64,000 nt of DNA from Apricaphanius iberus (GCA_028564705.1 JAPXFQ010000364.1:372001-436000); one strand, 5' to 3'; shown: positions 48,330 to 59,626, counted from the stretch's first letter. The notes: generated from the letters alone by a model not told the origin. A program made the numbers and translations.

Positions 48330-48632
48330 ATTCTCCAAGCCACATATGTATTCTCCAAGCCACAGACGGTCGCGGCAGATAACCGCTTGTGCTGAGCCTG
48401 GTTCTGCCGGAGGTTTCTTCCTGTTAAAAGGGAGTTTTTCCTTCCCACTGTCGCTGCATGCTTGCTCAGTATGAGGGATTGCTGAGAATTCCACGACGCA
48501 ATCTTCTGTGGTTCTGTAATTTCTACACTTAACATTGTATTGTAATAACTCTTTTTGTAAAGTGCCTTGAGATGACATCTGTTGTGAAATGGCGCTATAT
48601 AAATAAACTGAATTGAATTGAATTGAATTATA
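48330..48632 (+). repeat. LINE-derived 3' tail with (GAATT)n end
   Basis: GGTTCTGCCGGAGGTTTCTT, CTTCCCACTGTCGC, AGTGCCTTGAGATGAC and GGCGCTATATAAATAAACTG followed by GAATT repeats form the 3' end of a very common fish retroposon. Directly upstream, ATATGTATTCTCCAAGCCAC is present twice in tandem (about 48324-48363). It lies inside the hAT element. Confidence 0.75.
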
Positions 48633-49419
48633 CACATGAAACAAAACAATGGTGGCATTTTGTACATAACCAAAAGTGAAGGTAGGTCTACCACATTTTG
48701 GCCCAACCACGACAAATTATAAAATTGACCAGCAGATGTTGCTTGTTATTACTTTCTGCTTTGTTGGGAAAGATGAGTATCCCTAACATTTTTTAGAAGG
48801 AAAATAGTTTATTTTACATTAATGTTAACACGTTAGTTTGCTCAGATTGTGCAGTGTGTATGTTGTCACAGCCAGCTTCTAGGTTTAGCTCCATGTTCTA
48901 GGAGCTCATAACTGTCAATAACCGAGTCCCTGTAGGCATGAGGCGGCAGCTTTCATGTCTGCTATTAAACTTCACAAACAAAAACAGCTGATTGACGCCA
49001 AATACAGGCTTATAATGTCAGGAAAATAAAACACAAGGAGTTTAACACGGATATATTCAGAAAAATAAAATTATTTACTCAAGCAATCAATTCTTTTCCT
49101 GTTTTACAGACGGAGTTTGAGGCTTAATTAGCTTGTAAACTCGTCATATACATTTTCGAAAATAAGATATTACTAAAAGAAATCTGACCAAAACCATCCT
49201 AGGTTAGATGTGTAAAGTCCTGGCGGTACCAAGGGATCACTGCTGACAGAAAAAGTTTTACTTTTACCCGCAGAAGTCAAGTTAAAACTCCGTGTTTACA
49301 TTTAGCTTCTAACCACTTATCCCGTTTGTGTCACTCAAACACCTGCAGCCGTGTGCGCGGGGAAATGGGGGTGTCGGAGGGGGTGGGGGGGTGGGTCTGG
49401 GGTGCTACCAAGGGGCAAA

Positions 49420-50910
49420 CTCCGCCCACAGAATGTGAAGCCAACGCGGAAGTGACAAAAATTGCAGTTCAGCCCTCATCCGCTGGGGGCTGGCTGCAAA
49501 AAGGAGCAACTTCCCATTGACTCCCATGTTAAAAAGGCCAACTTTACAGCAAAAATAAACATGTTTACAGCCTGGTTCAAAAAACCATTTTAGGTTAGAT
49601 AGTTCAGGTTTACCATCATGACAACTCTGAGGGGGGTGAATTTTTTTCTAACTCCTCCGTTTATTTGTAATTTAATTGTGAAATTATGAATAATTAGGGG
49701 CGTGTCCTTTTGATTGACAGGTCCGTCTAGGCTAACGCTGGTGGCTAATGGTGGCTAACTGTAGCTAATAGCTTGCTCCGTAGTCTGCTTGCGGAGCTCT
49801 TCACAGCCTGGGAATAACGTAAAGACTTCAGTCATTTGGTGTTTCTGAACTCCACTATCAGTTGCCTCTGCAGTTTTTATTCGGTTTTGGATGTTAATCT
49901 GCAATTATTGGGCAAAGATGGCTTGCTGTGGTTTTGATTACAGTAACAGACAGTCCAAGAAGTTTATGCTTTCGGGGGAGGCTTCATACCGGCTGAAGCT
50001 TAACGAGCTTGGGGGGTCTCTGTCAGGTGGCAGAGAGGAATGCTGTTCTGGTCGGAGCTTTTATCTCTTTCTACACGCGAGTTGGAGCAGGCGATCGGTC
50101 GGGTAGCAGCAGAGCAGCAACGTCGGCAGGACCGGGACGCCGCGGCAGACCCGGTCAGGTAGAGCACCTCGAGACTCAAGAGCGGGAGACGGTTACATCA
50201 GGCTGGAAGACTACAGAGTTGGACTCTAGACAGACTGGATGATCGCTGGTTAGATCAGTACTGGTGTGAGGAACACAGCTGGAGGCATAAACTAATGGAT
50301 GTCTGATGTGAGGTGAGTCAAAAGCCTTTTATTTTTTTTAGGGGATCTGAATTTTCATGATGACTTTGTGACTACTTTTAGCTGGATGTGTTGTTAAGAT
50401 AAGCCGACTAAGTCCTCACCCTCCTCCGATGGTAATGGAAATAACACAATATCAGGCCGTATTGATCCGACCCATTTGGGTCTTATTATATTGATCTGTT
50501 TTCTCTACTCGAGATGTTTCTGCGTCTAAAGGGATCGTTGTTGAAAAACGGGGTAAAAGTCTCTCAACCGCGGTCTTCTGGCTGAAACTGGCTGCAGCCT
50601 ACGTTAGCTTCAGTTAGCTCCCGACTAGCTTCTGACTAGCTTCAGTTAGCTCCTGACTACCTTCTGACTAGCTTGTAGCTATGTCGGCTCGGAGCGTTAA
50701 CCCTCCGCTCCCAGCCTCACAGCGCCACTCTCAGCTCCACCTCTTTGCCAATTTTTGGAGTTTCTGAGAGTGACGAGGCGAGTGACGCATTTAAGATGGC
50801 GGCGGTGGGAACCGCCCAGTTGGCCTCATTTTTGCTATTCAGAAACCTATGGGGGATGTACCGGAAGGTTAGTCCATTGTTTTATACAGTCTATGGGTGC
50901 TACTTGGTTT
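49420..50910 (+). repeat. Repeat unit containing a THAP-like start, copy 1
   Basis: It includes a conserved block typical of a fish repeat (CTGGGGGCTGGCTGCAAAA, TTGACTCCCATGTTAAAA), GCTAA-rich tandem words (GGTGGCTAA), an ATG at 49918 encoding MACCGFDYSNRQSKKF, and at the right AAGATGGCGGCGGTGGGAAC, TTCAGAAACCTATGG and TTTTATACAGTCTATGGG. The short peptide resembles the beginning of a THAP zinc finger. No full THAP domain remains. It lies within the hAT element. Confidence 0.5.
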
Positions 50911-51599
50911 GTTTCCTGTTTGTGTCACGTACTTGTTTAAAAAAAACCTATTTTATACACTTCTGAAACAAACAACCATGTGGACTGTTAAAAACATTTG
51001 CATTTATCTAGGCCTACTCATTGTCATTTCCTGTAGTTATTGTTATTATTTTATACATGAGGAGGGTGATGTAGGTTACATCCTAGACACTGCTGCAGCC
51101 TATAAAAACATGAACTTACCAGCAAAAGATGCACGGGCATCATCTCTTTGTTTTTTCTTCTTTCTTTTTTCAGCTCCAGATTCGTGTAGTCTCTTCTTAC
51201 CTGACATCATTAGCCATTCAACAACAGAACAGCCTCGAAAACCTTTAAATAAATAGGATACAAACATTTAATTTGCCTAAATTATGATTGATAGGTTACA
51301 CAATTAAGAAAAAAACAACGGTGGGCCTGTTATAACAAATTTAAGTATTTTATATGCAACAGGCTAATGTAATAATTTTCATGACATTTCTTTGGAAACC
51401 CTTTTTGGAGGCCCCTGCCAGGTACTTGGGGCCATACTCGCTCTGCGTACTCTGCGTATGGACAGCGGTGGCCCTGCTATTGGGTGATGAAATCAAAAAG
51501 AAAGAGCCTAAGTATCATTCCAAATTTCTTGAACAGGATGTATACAGCAAAATGTTTTTCAGCCTCGGCATCAACTTAAGACTAGGGCTTTTTGTTCTT

Positions 51600-52235
51600 T
51601 GAACTTGACCATCAGTTGCGTCTGCAACGTTAATTCATATTCCGATGTCAGTCGTGCACTTGCTGGACAAAGATGGCTTGCTGTGGTATTGATTGCTCTA
51701 ACAGACCGTCCAAGAAGTCTGTTCTCCATTTTTTCTGTAAATTAAATTAGATTTCTGCTGTGCATTTGAGACCGCTGATTGGTCAAAAATGGAATTAACT
51801 ATTTGGATTTCTTTTTTACATACATACGAAAACTTTTTAAATTTAAAATTCAGATAGTTTTAATGAAAGTTACTGACCAACAAGGCTTCATGCTTATATA
51901 TGAGAAAATTCTTGAATCTGCCTCAAAGGGTAGCAGAGTCGCTCAAATGCGGTTTGCTGCTAAAAGTGCACGAAAACCTCCGTTAGGTTTTGTTAGCTCG
52001 TAGCTACATCGGCTCAGCGAGTCAATCATCCGACCTCACCCTCAAAGCCTCACACTCAGCTCCAGCTATTTACCCATTTGTTGTTTTGTTTTTTTGCATT
52101 TTCCGGGTATGACGAGAGACTTGACTCGGCCAAGATGGCGGTGGTGGGAATCACTTGATTGGTTTCAATTCAACTCTTCAGAAACATTTGGCTGAAGTAA
52201 TGGAGACTTTGTACATCTTTATATACAGTCTATTT
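51600..52235 (+). repeat. THAP-like repeat unit, copy 2
   Basis: The same landmarks as copy 1 occur in the same order: ATCAGTTGCGTCTGCAACG, ATG at 51673 encoding MACCGIDCSNRPSKKSVLHF, GCTCAGCGAGTCAATCATCC, AAGATGGCGGTGGTGGGAA, TTCAGAAACATTTGG, TATATACAGTCTAT. This copy is outside the hAT element, starting 124 bp from its right end. CxxxCxNRxSKKxxxxF is the better match to a THAP N-terminus. It stops after 23 codons. Confidence 0.5.
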
Positions 52236-52259
52236 CCCAAACACAATTTTTACTCCCCC

Positions 52260-53555
52260 AGATCTTTATGTGGCACTAAAACATGGAATATTGGACATGC
52301 ACTTTAAATGAGGTTATGCAGCAGCTGTTATGTATAAAGCTAATGACACATTTTGGGTTATAGTTCAAGTTAGAGCCTGGGGCTGATGTGGGGTAATATC
52401 AGAGACTTGTTTTCAGTGTCCATATAAATATGCAAGGGCGAAATTTTACTCTGGAGCCCATTTCTAAAATGAAACATTTAGGGTCTCGTTTAACACAGTT
52501 TCTGTTTGAATGCAGAGCAAAAACATCTAAAATATTACCATTTTATTTAAAAAAAAACTTTCCCATTTGGATTGGGCCTCAGTAAATATGTTTTTAATGG
52601 TCCTATAGACCATGAGGTTTGTACCAAATGGCTGTTACAAAAAAATAAAGAAAAAAAAAGTCAAAATTAAATTTGTCCATACATTAATGGGCGTAAAACT
52701 TATTCCCTGACATATGTATTCTTGACACATATTTTTAATGTTAATTTGCTTAAATGTCTTGTATCTGTAGATTTCTGTCTTTTTATTTTTAATTTCATCT
52801 CGATATTAATGTATTGGGGCAACTATGGGGCTTTAACTCACTGGGAATAATTCATGTCTAGTGATATGAGAGTCCAGCACTCACATAAGGTTAGTGAAAC
52901 TACAAAGGACTGCATTACAAAACTTAATTAAAAAAAAAAGATTTGCTTCAAATGCTACTAGATGCAGTCCATTGCATTAAAGTCAAACATGGTAAAATAA
53001 ATTAAAGGATAAAAACAAAAATCTTGAAAACTATGCAGCTGTGAGAATTTGCACAAAAAATATATAGACGTCAAGCTCATCTGTAGCTGGATGTTTCAAA
53101 GACTGGTTCTGCCATCAGAAAATATCACTAGGATTTGCTCCATGGAGCTTTAAAGTTCAGTTTAAAATTAAATATAAAAAAGTAATCAAAACAACCATGT
53201 ATCATTTCAGTCAGGAAACCTTGTATGTTGGCAATTCTATTCATCAGTATAACTATAATGAATGTACCCATCTTATCTGTGCCTGCACAAAAAACTAGGT
53301 TACATCATTGTGATTTACATTTTAGAGTCTGAAAAAGTGTTTGAAACTCATGCAATGCATTTCTGCTAAAAAAAGCCATAGAACCCTCAGTTTTGTAACG
53401 CAAACTAAGATTTTTCCTTTATTTCAGACATGTAAAAGCCATTTTAAGACTAATGTTTAAGTTCTAGAGTCATTTACATACACTTTTGAGCTTTTTCCCC
53501 CACACAAAGTTGTAATCAGTTGATAAGGGAGTAACCATGAAAGAGTCACAAAAAT
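52260..53555. other. No recognisable gene or element
   Basis: AT-rich with several A-runs; nothing identified. Confidence 0.45.
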
Positions 53556-53562
53556 ATATATA

Positions 53563-55157
53563 CAGGTGCTGGCCAGTAAATTAGAATATCATCAAAAAGT
53601 TGAATTATTTCAGTAATTCCATTCAAAACATGAAACTTGTAAACTGTATACTTTCCTTCCACACATAGTGATATATTTCAAGTGTATTAATTTTCATTTT
53701 TATTATTACAACTGACAGCTAATGAAAACGCCAAATTCAGTATCTCAGAAAATTAGAATATTCTGAAAAGGCTCAATATAGAAGACACCTGGTGCCACTC
53801 TAATCAGCTGATTAACTCAAAACACCTGCAAAGGCCTTTAAAAGGTCCCTCAGTCTTGTTCTGAAGGCTCCACAATCATGGGGAAGACTTCTGACTTAAC
53901 AGCTGTCCAAAAGACGACCATTGACACCTTGTACAAGGAGGGCAAGACACAAAAGGTGATTGCTAAAGAAGCTGGCTGTTTGCAGAGCTCTGTGTCCAAG
54001 CACATTAAAAGACAGGCGAAGGGACGGAAAAAATGTGGTAGAAAAAAGTGTACAAGCTCTAGGGATAACCGCACCCTGCAGAGAATTGTGACGACAAACC
54101 CATTCAAAAATGTGGGGGAGATCCACAAAGAGTGGACTGCAGCTGGAGTCAGCGCTTCAAGAACCACCACGAAGAGACTCATGAAAGACATGGGATTCAG
54201 CTGTCGCATTCCGTGTGTCAAGCCACTCTTGAACAAGAAACAGCGTAAGAAGCGTCTCGCCTGGGCCAAGGACAAAAAGGACTGGACTGCTGCTGAGTGG
54301 TCCAAAGTTATGTTTTCTGATTAAAGCAATTTTTGCATTTCCTTTGGAAATCAAGGACCCAGAGTCTGGAGGAAGAGCGGAGAAGCACAGAATCCACGTT
54401 GCATGAGGTCCAGTGTAAAGTTTCCACCGTCAGTGATGGTGTGGGGTGCCATGTCATCTGCCGGTGTTGGCCCACTCTGTTTCCTGAGGTCCAAGGTCAA
54501 TGCAGCCGTCTACCAGGAAGTTTTAGAGCACTTCATGCTTCCTGCTGCTGACCAACTTTATGGGGATGCAGACTTCACTTTTCAACAGGACTTGGCACCT
54601 GCACACAGTGCCAAAACCACCAGTACGTGGTTCAAGGACCATGGTATCCCTGTCCTTGATTGGCCAGCAAACTCGCCTGACCTTAACCCCATAGAAAATC
54701 TATGGGGTATTGTGAAGCGGAAGATGCAATACGCTAGACCCAACAATGCAGAGGAGCTGAAGACGGCTATCAGAGCAACCTGGGCTCTCATAACACCTGA
54801 GCAGTGCCACAGACTGCTCGAGTCCATGCCACGCCGCATTACAGCAGTGATGGAGGCAAAAGGAGCCCCGACTAAGCATTGAGTGCTATACATGCACATT
54901 CTTTTCATGTTCATTCTTTTCAGTTGGCCAACATTTAAAAAACATTTTTCATTGGCCTTTAAAATATTCTAATTTTTTGAGATACCAAATTTGGAGTTTT
55001 CATTAGTTGTCACTTATAAATATCAAAATTAAAAGAAATAAACATTGATTGGTCTGTGTGCATTGCATGAATATAATGTACACGTTTCACGTTTTGAATG
55101 GAATTATTGAAATAATTCAACTTTTTGATGATATTCTAATTTACTGGACAGCACCTG
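53563..55157 (+). mobile_element. Tc1-like transposon, complete ends, DD34E
   Basis: 1595 bp with inverted repeats of at least 50 bp (CAGGTGCTG ... to about 53640; right end complementary from about 55080) and TA on both sides (53561-53562, 55158-55159). One transposase gene on the plus strand has a single premature stop. Confidence 0.9.
53878..54882 (+). pseudogene. Tc1 transposase with one nonsense codon
   Basis: ATG at 53878 opens MGKTSDLTAVQKTTIDTLYK, with an N-terminal helix-turn-helix (QKVIAKEAGCLQSSVSKHIK). The frame runs to the first catalytic aspartate (MFSD, residue 148) and meets TAA at 54322-54324, where the family has Glu (SDES). The same frame then continues without interruption to 54882, through VMVWGAMSSAG, FQQDLAPAHSA (second D) and [11 protein letters not shown] (E). 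D-to-E spacing is 34. So one G-to-T type change alone breaks a 334-residue protein. Terminal repeats are intact, so it could still be moved by a related enzyme. Confidence 0.9.
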
Positions 55158-55468
55158 TACACCTAACACTCTGGGTTGTTGTGACAAAGACAACTTATGT
55201 TGAGGTAAGCTTTACTAGATTACCATTACACTGATTCCATATTGTCAGTAAAACATGAACATAATCAAATTTGCATTTAATTTTGCTTACTATACTTTCA
55301 TAGTGTATGCAATCAAGATGTTTCCCAATTCAGATGTTATTTTAGAAATGATGCATTTTAAGTTTGTAAATAATTCTTGGGACAAGAAGGAAGAACAGAG
55401 AAAATACACTTTAAGCACATGTATGCTATGATTAAAGGTGGCAACCAGTCGGTTAAATGATTTGGTAT

Positions 55469-56142
55469 TGGTCATGTTCCTGTCTAACCTCCGGAAACAT
55501 GCAGAACCACACTCTGACAACAGAACAAAGTTAAGATGTTTTTTATTAATAAAACGAAAATGATCAGCTGGAAACAGCGGGAACGGCTGGGCGTCTGGAA
55601 ATGGAGAGATGAGGTTAGAGAGGGTCGTTGACGGATGGGAATTAACTGAATTCTTGAGAGCGGTGGTACTCACAGATCTGAGGCGATTTCCAATTTCAGG
55701 GGAGATAAGTGAGATCTGCTGAGCGGAGTCAGAGGCTGCTGAGGTGGATCGTAACAAGGAGGAGGCGGCGTGGCAGAGAGTGGGCAGGCGGGTGGAAAAC
55801 TGCGCAGAAACTGGTTTGCAATCGAGGAGAACCATCCACTTGAGAGAGTAACATAGAACTTGGAAGCCTTACTGGAGACTGGCTTGATCAAGAGCCACAA
55901 AGAGCGCAGGAGATGACTGGGAACAAGCTCGAGCGGAATACCTGGAGATCAGCGGCTTGGAGGTACTGGTAGGGCAACCATCAGGCGTTGAATGTTTGTC
56001 AGCGAGCTCCTTAAGAAGCCCAGGGACACAAAACGCCTGATTGAAAACAGGTGAGTGCAATCAGCCCGTGCAGAAGCTCTTCACCACAGATCCTCCCTGC
56101 AACAGACGACTCACAGCAGACGCACAAATACAGAACCTCACA
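55469..56142 (-). repeat. Solo-LTR-like unit
   Basis: The 674-bp unit begins TGGTCATG and ends CCTCACA on the plus strand, so TG...CA termini. GTAT occurs directly outside both ends (55465-55468 and 56143-56146), a 4-bp target duplication. On the minus strand AATAAA lies near the end, about 75 nt before the terminus, as in an R/U5 boundary. No internal gag/pol nearby. The element family is unknown. Confidence 0.5.
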
Positions 56143-56644
56143 GTATTAAAAATATCCTTTTTGGAAGAAAGAGGCAATGGTTTGTTTAAAATTTGTACAA
56201 ACATTTTCAAATAGTCCAGTTAATTAAGACATTCCAAAGTAGTATATTTCTGTTTTTGTTTACTTTTGAGAATTTGCATAAACTTGGTTCCAACTTGGTT
56301 TGATGCGGTATATAAAAAAGCTAATAAAAACGTAACCATAAAAGATATAAACACATTTTTTGAATTTCAATGCCGTTCTTGTGGCTAAACGAATTTTACA
56401 TTATGCATGTAATAAGAAAAACGTAATTAAAACATCTTCATTTTCAAGTCACAGAATATGTCCTCGAGTCTAAAGAATCATTATACTTCAATCAATATAC
56501 TTATAATTTGCACAAACCTAAAAAAAATGTTTTTTTCTGTGTGGGGGTATCTTCTTGCACATTCTGTGTAAGATTTATGTTCTGAAGCTTTCCATGAAAT
56601 TTCTTTTTATGTAATAAATTGTGGAGGGCTTGGGGGTATGCTGG

Positions 56645-57200
56645 CAGTCTTTGACTAGTCATCAGGACGTTCTTGTTGTGAGGCAACATTGCAAATCATT
56701 CCACTGGAAGAATTGATTATTAGAGTCTTGCAGATTATGGTGCAAAGACACGATAACGTGACACAGTTGCTGCAGATGTTTCAGCTGTGCATCAATGATC
56801 TCAGTTTCCAATTTGAAAACATCCCAAAGGTGCCCCAGTGCCTTGAGATATGGTTGCTGCAGGGGGCAGTGATGTACAGTGAATCCATTGCTATGTTCAG
56901 GAAGCAATTTGTAATGTTTATAGCAGGTGCATCCAAATTCAGGCCTCAAGGGCCAGTATCCTGCATGTTTTAATATTTTCTCTGGTTCAACAGCATAATC
57001 AAGGGATGACTCATTAGCAGGTCTCTGCAGAACTTTGCCATGATAAGGAGGAAGTTGGACCATTTAAATCAGCTGTGTTAGAGCACCTGCACTTGAGTTC
57101 TGGATTTGCAGACTGCTTGTTTAGAGCCTCATGATATGGTGCTGCATTCTGTTTGAAGTAGCCATGAAATGATGGGTGTTGTCTTAGGAGGGCTCATTAC
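56645..57200 (-). pseudogene. Tc1-like relic with a MITE inside
   Basis: GTTGCTGCAGATGTTTCAGC, AACATCCCAAAGGTGCCCCA and TGAAGTAGCCATGAAATGAT match the reverse strand of a common fish Tc1-type gene. The minus-strand reading gives a scrambled L-x-H-L-W-D-V-F segment. Right and left ends were not found. A small element at about 56922-57112 separates its two parts. Confidence 0.45.
56922..57112. mobile_element. Small hAT-type MITE inside the Tc1 relic
   Basis: GGCCTCAAGGGCCAGTATCC and GACTCATTAGCAGGTCTCTG resemble a widespread non-autonomous fish hAT family, in which such sequences lie near an end reading CAGGxGTGxCAAACT. Ends are degraded. Boundaries approximate. Confidence 0.4.
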
Positions 57201-58241
57201 TAGTGACAAAGAGGGGAGACAACTCCGATTTATATACTAAAATACTACTTTAATCAGAATGTATGTTCTAGATCTATAATTTATTCAGTCAATAAATTAT
57301 ATACTTACTATACCAACATGCACTCTAAACTACTAAGCCAGTCTAAGAAATTTGATAAAATGCAAACAAGTCAAGTTAAGTTACAGACAAGTAAAAATAT
57401 AAAACCTGAATACAACAATGATGAACATCAGAAAACAACTAAACAACCACAGTGTAACATGTCATGCTGAGGGAAAAAAGGAAAGTAGATACAGTGGGGC
57501 AAAAAAGTATTTAGTCAGCCACCGATTGTGCAAGTTCTCCCACTTAAAATGATGACAGAGGTCAGTAATTTTCATCATAGGTACACTTCAACTATGAGAG
57601 ACAGAATGTGAAGAAAAAAAATCCAGGAATTCATATTGTAGGATTTTTAAAGAATTTATTTTTAAATTATGGTGGAAAATAAGTATTTGGTCAATAACAA
57701 AAATTCAACTCAATACTTTGTAATATAACCTTTGTTGGCAATGACAGAGGTCAAACGATTACTATAGGTCTTTACCAGGTTTGCACACACAGTAGCTGGT
57801 ATTTTGGCCCAATCCTCCATGCAGATCTTCTCGAGAGCAATGATGTTTTGGGGCTGTCGCCGAGCAACACGGACTTTCAACTCCCTCCACAGATTTTCTA
57901 TTGGGTTGAGGTCTGGAGACTGGCTAGGCCACTCCAGGACTTTCAAATTCTTCTTACGGAGCCAGTCCTTCGTTGCCCGGGCGGTGTGTTTGGGATCATT
58001 GTCATGTTGGAAGACCCAGCCACGTTTCATCTTCAAAGCTCTCACTGATGGAAGGAGGTTTTGGCTCAAAATCTCACGATACATGGCCCCATTCATTTTT
58101 TCCTTAACACCGATCAGTCGTCCTGTCCCCTTAGCAGAAAAACAGCCCCAAAGCATGATGTTTCCAACCCCATGCTTCACAGTAGGTATGGTGTTCTTGG
58201 GATGCAACTCAGTATTCTTCTTCCTCCAAACACGACGAGTT

Positions 58242-59626
58242 CAGAATCAGAATCAGCTTTAATGGCCAAGTATGACACATACAAGTATGATGCATACAAG
58301 GAATTTACAGATACAGTACAACCTGTCCAAGATCATTACAAACAACAACAACAACAAACAGATCCAGGTCACTGTTGGGCATGCAGCCACCGAGCGGCGC
58401 TCCCGTTTATGAAACATAGAGAAGTACACATCTGGTAGGGGAGGGTTCCACGGTGAGGGGAAAAAAACGCTCACCTGTGTTGTGGGTCCGTACAGCACTC
58501 ACAACGCAGGTAATAGAAAAAACCACACCAACAAACATTTAAGCACATATTCAGACATTAACAATGACACATCAGGAAGGATGGGCAGGTATGAGCTCCA
58601 GTCCACAGGTTAACGCGCTGCCATCGAGGCGCGCTGTTATCCAGCGTCCTGTTGCAGGAGAGAAATTGAGGAGACAGCGAGACGGTGTGTGAATGTGAGT
58701 GTGTGTAACCATGTCAGTGTGTGCGTCAGTAGATGCAGGTGTACAGGGGAGAGGAGACTCTGTTGACATTCTTCTCAGGGACATTTGATTAGGACCAGGT
58801 TGAAGGTCTTCATGGGAGCCAAAATATAAATTGTTTGGATTGCAGGGAGATATCAGATATTCCTCTCTGCCCCTTCAGTCTGTCAGTGGTTTCTTTTTAT
58901 AATCTAATTCAGCCAAATTGTAGTTCAAATTAAAGTTCCAAATCCAAATTAATTCCCAGATTAATAGTTCCAAATCCAATTAATTTCCAGTTGCCCCAAT
59001 CCGCACCGACAGTTTCTCCAAGTCCGATGACAAATTGCGGATGAGTCCCAGAGCGCCGGCCAGATCGCCTCTTACAGCGTCTGTTCTGCGTCCCAGCTCC
59101 CCCAGCATTTGGTTCTGAGTCCCATCAGTACGTATCAACGCATCCAGCTGTTCCTTCAGCCGTCCAATCGCTTCCAGAACAGTGACCAATCTCGACCGTG
59201 TTTCAGATCTTTGTTGCTCCATTTTTTGGTAGTTCCAGTAACTGCCCATTCCAATCAGCAGAAACCCGATCACCATGATTGCGAATAGATATATATCTTC
59301 AGCATCCTCTTGGGAGAGTATTGACAGACACAAGGGCTGAAACTTTGTCCAAGCGTCCAGCACGTAGCCCGCCGGATAAATCTCCGCAGGACACCCCGGT
59401 TGACCCTTGCCGGTGCTTCGTAGAGTTGAGTAGATTTTGTCAATAGCATTCAGAGACCAGCTGACCATTTCCATCTTCGCTTATTCAGATTGGTTTCGGA
59501 GAAAATTGCCAAAAGATACTCCAGATAGAGGCACAGGAGACAGAGAGCTGTGGGATAGGACAGAGGAGGAGGAGGGAGGGAAAAAAGCGACCGTCCTCGC
59601 TGAGAGCTGAGCAGAAGTTTGAGTCT
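58242..59626 (-). mobile_element. Unrecognised gene-bearing retroposon-like insert
   Basis: 1385 bp within the Tc1 transposase. Read on the minus strand it has about 150 nt of pyrimidine-rich leader, one ORF (59474-58980), about 730 nt of 3' sequence, an ATTAAA near the end, and a tail of short tandem TTCTGA-like repeats (GCTGATTCTGATTCTGAA). Such a tail resembles fish LINE 3' ends. GAGTT flanks both sides, but the uninterrupted transposase probably already had GAGTTGAGTT there, so no true target duplication is demonstrated. No reverse transcriptase or transposase inside: if mobile, it depends on another element. Confidence 0.7.
58980..59474 (-). CDS. Predicted single-pass membrane protein with coiled-coil-like tail (164 aa), unknown function
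   Basis: I do not recognise this protein. ATG at 59474 (context GAAGATGG) opens MEMVSWSLNAIDKIYSTLRS. Residues 1-62 are polar with two cysteines. About 63-83 (IYLFAIMVIGFLLIGMGSYW) is one strongly hydrophobic segment. It is followed by YQKMEQQRSETR and by a heptad-rich region, about 90-160, with Leu/Ile spacing typical of a coiled coil (LEAIGRLKEQLDALI, LGELGRR, LIRNLSSDLEKL). It ends IGATGN. There is no cleavable signal peptide, enzyme motif or nucleic-acid-binding motif. The frame is intact although the host transposon copy is disabled by it. It could be a captured host gene, an accessory protein of a non-autonomous retroelement, or a retrocopy. Confidence 0.7.
   Translation of the reverse strand: MEMVSWSLNAIDKIYSTLRSTGKGQPGCPAEIYPAGYVLDAWTKFQPLCLSILSQEDAEDIYLFAIMVIGFLLIGMGSYWNYQKMEQQRSETRSRLVTVLEAIGRLKEQLDALIRTDGTQNQMLGELGRRTDAVRGDLAGALGLIRNLSSDLEKLSVRIGATGN

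Larger units (their letters stand above)
45186..51476 (-). mobile_element. hAT-superfamily DNA transposon with ends and target duplication
   Basis: The terminal inverted repeats are CAGGGCCAC (45186-45194) and GTGGCCCTG (51468-51476). The 8-bp sequence CTATTGGG lies immediately outside both ends (45178-45185 and 51477-51484), exactly as expected for hAT insertion. The 6291-bp unit contains a frameshifted minus-strand transposase gene (45544-47999) and then about 3.4 kb upstream of it made of other repeats. Those must have been inserted into, or captured by, the element. Confidence 0.9.

Noticed and set aside
55290..55835. 181-codon minus-strand frame as a gene
   Set aside because: It crosses the edge of the LTR-like unit into unrelated AT-rich DNA; Ser/Pro-rich part is ordinary repeat sequence.
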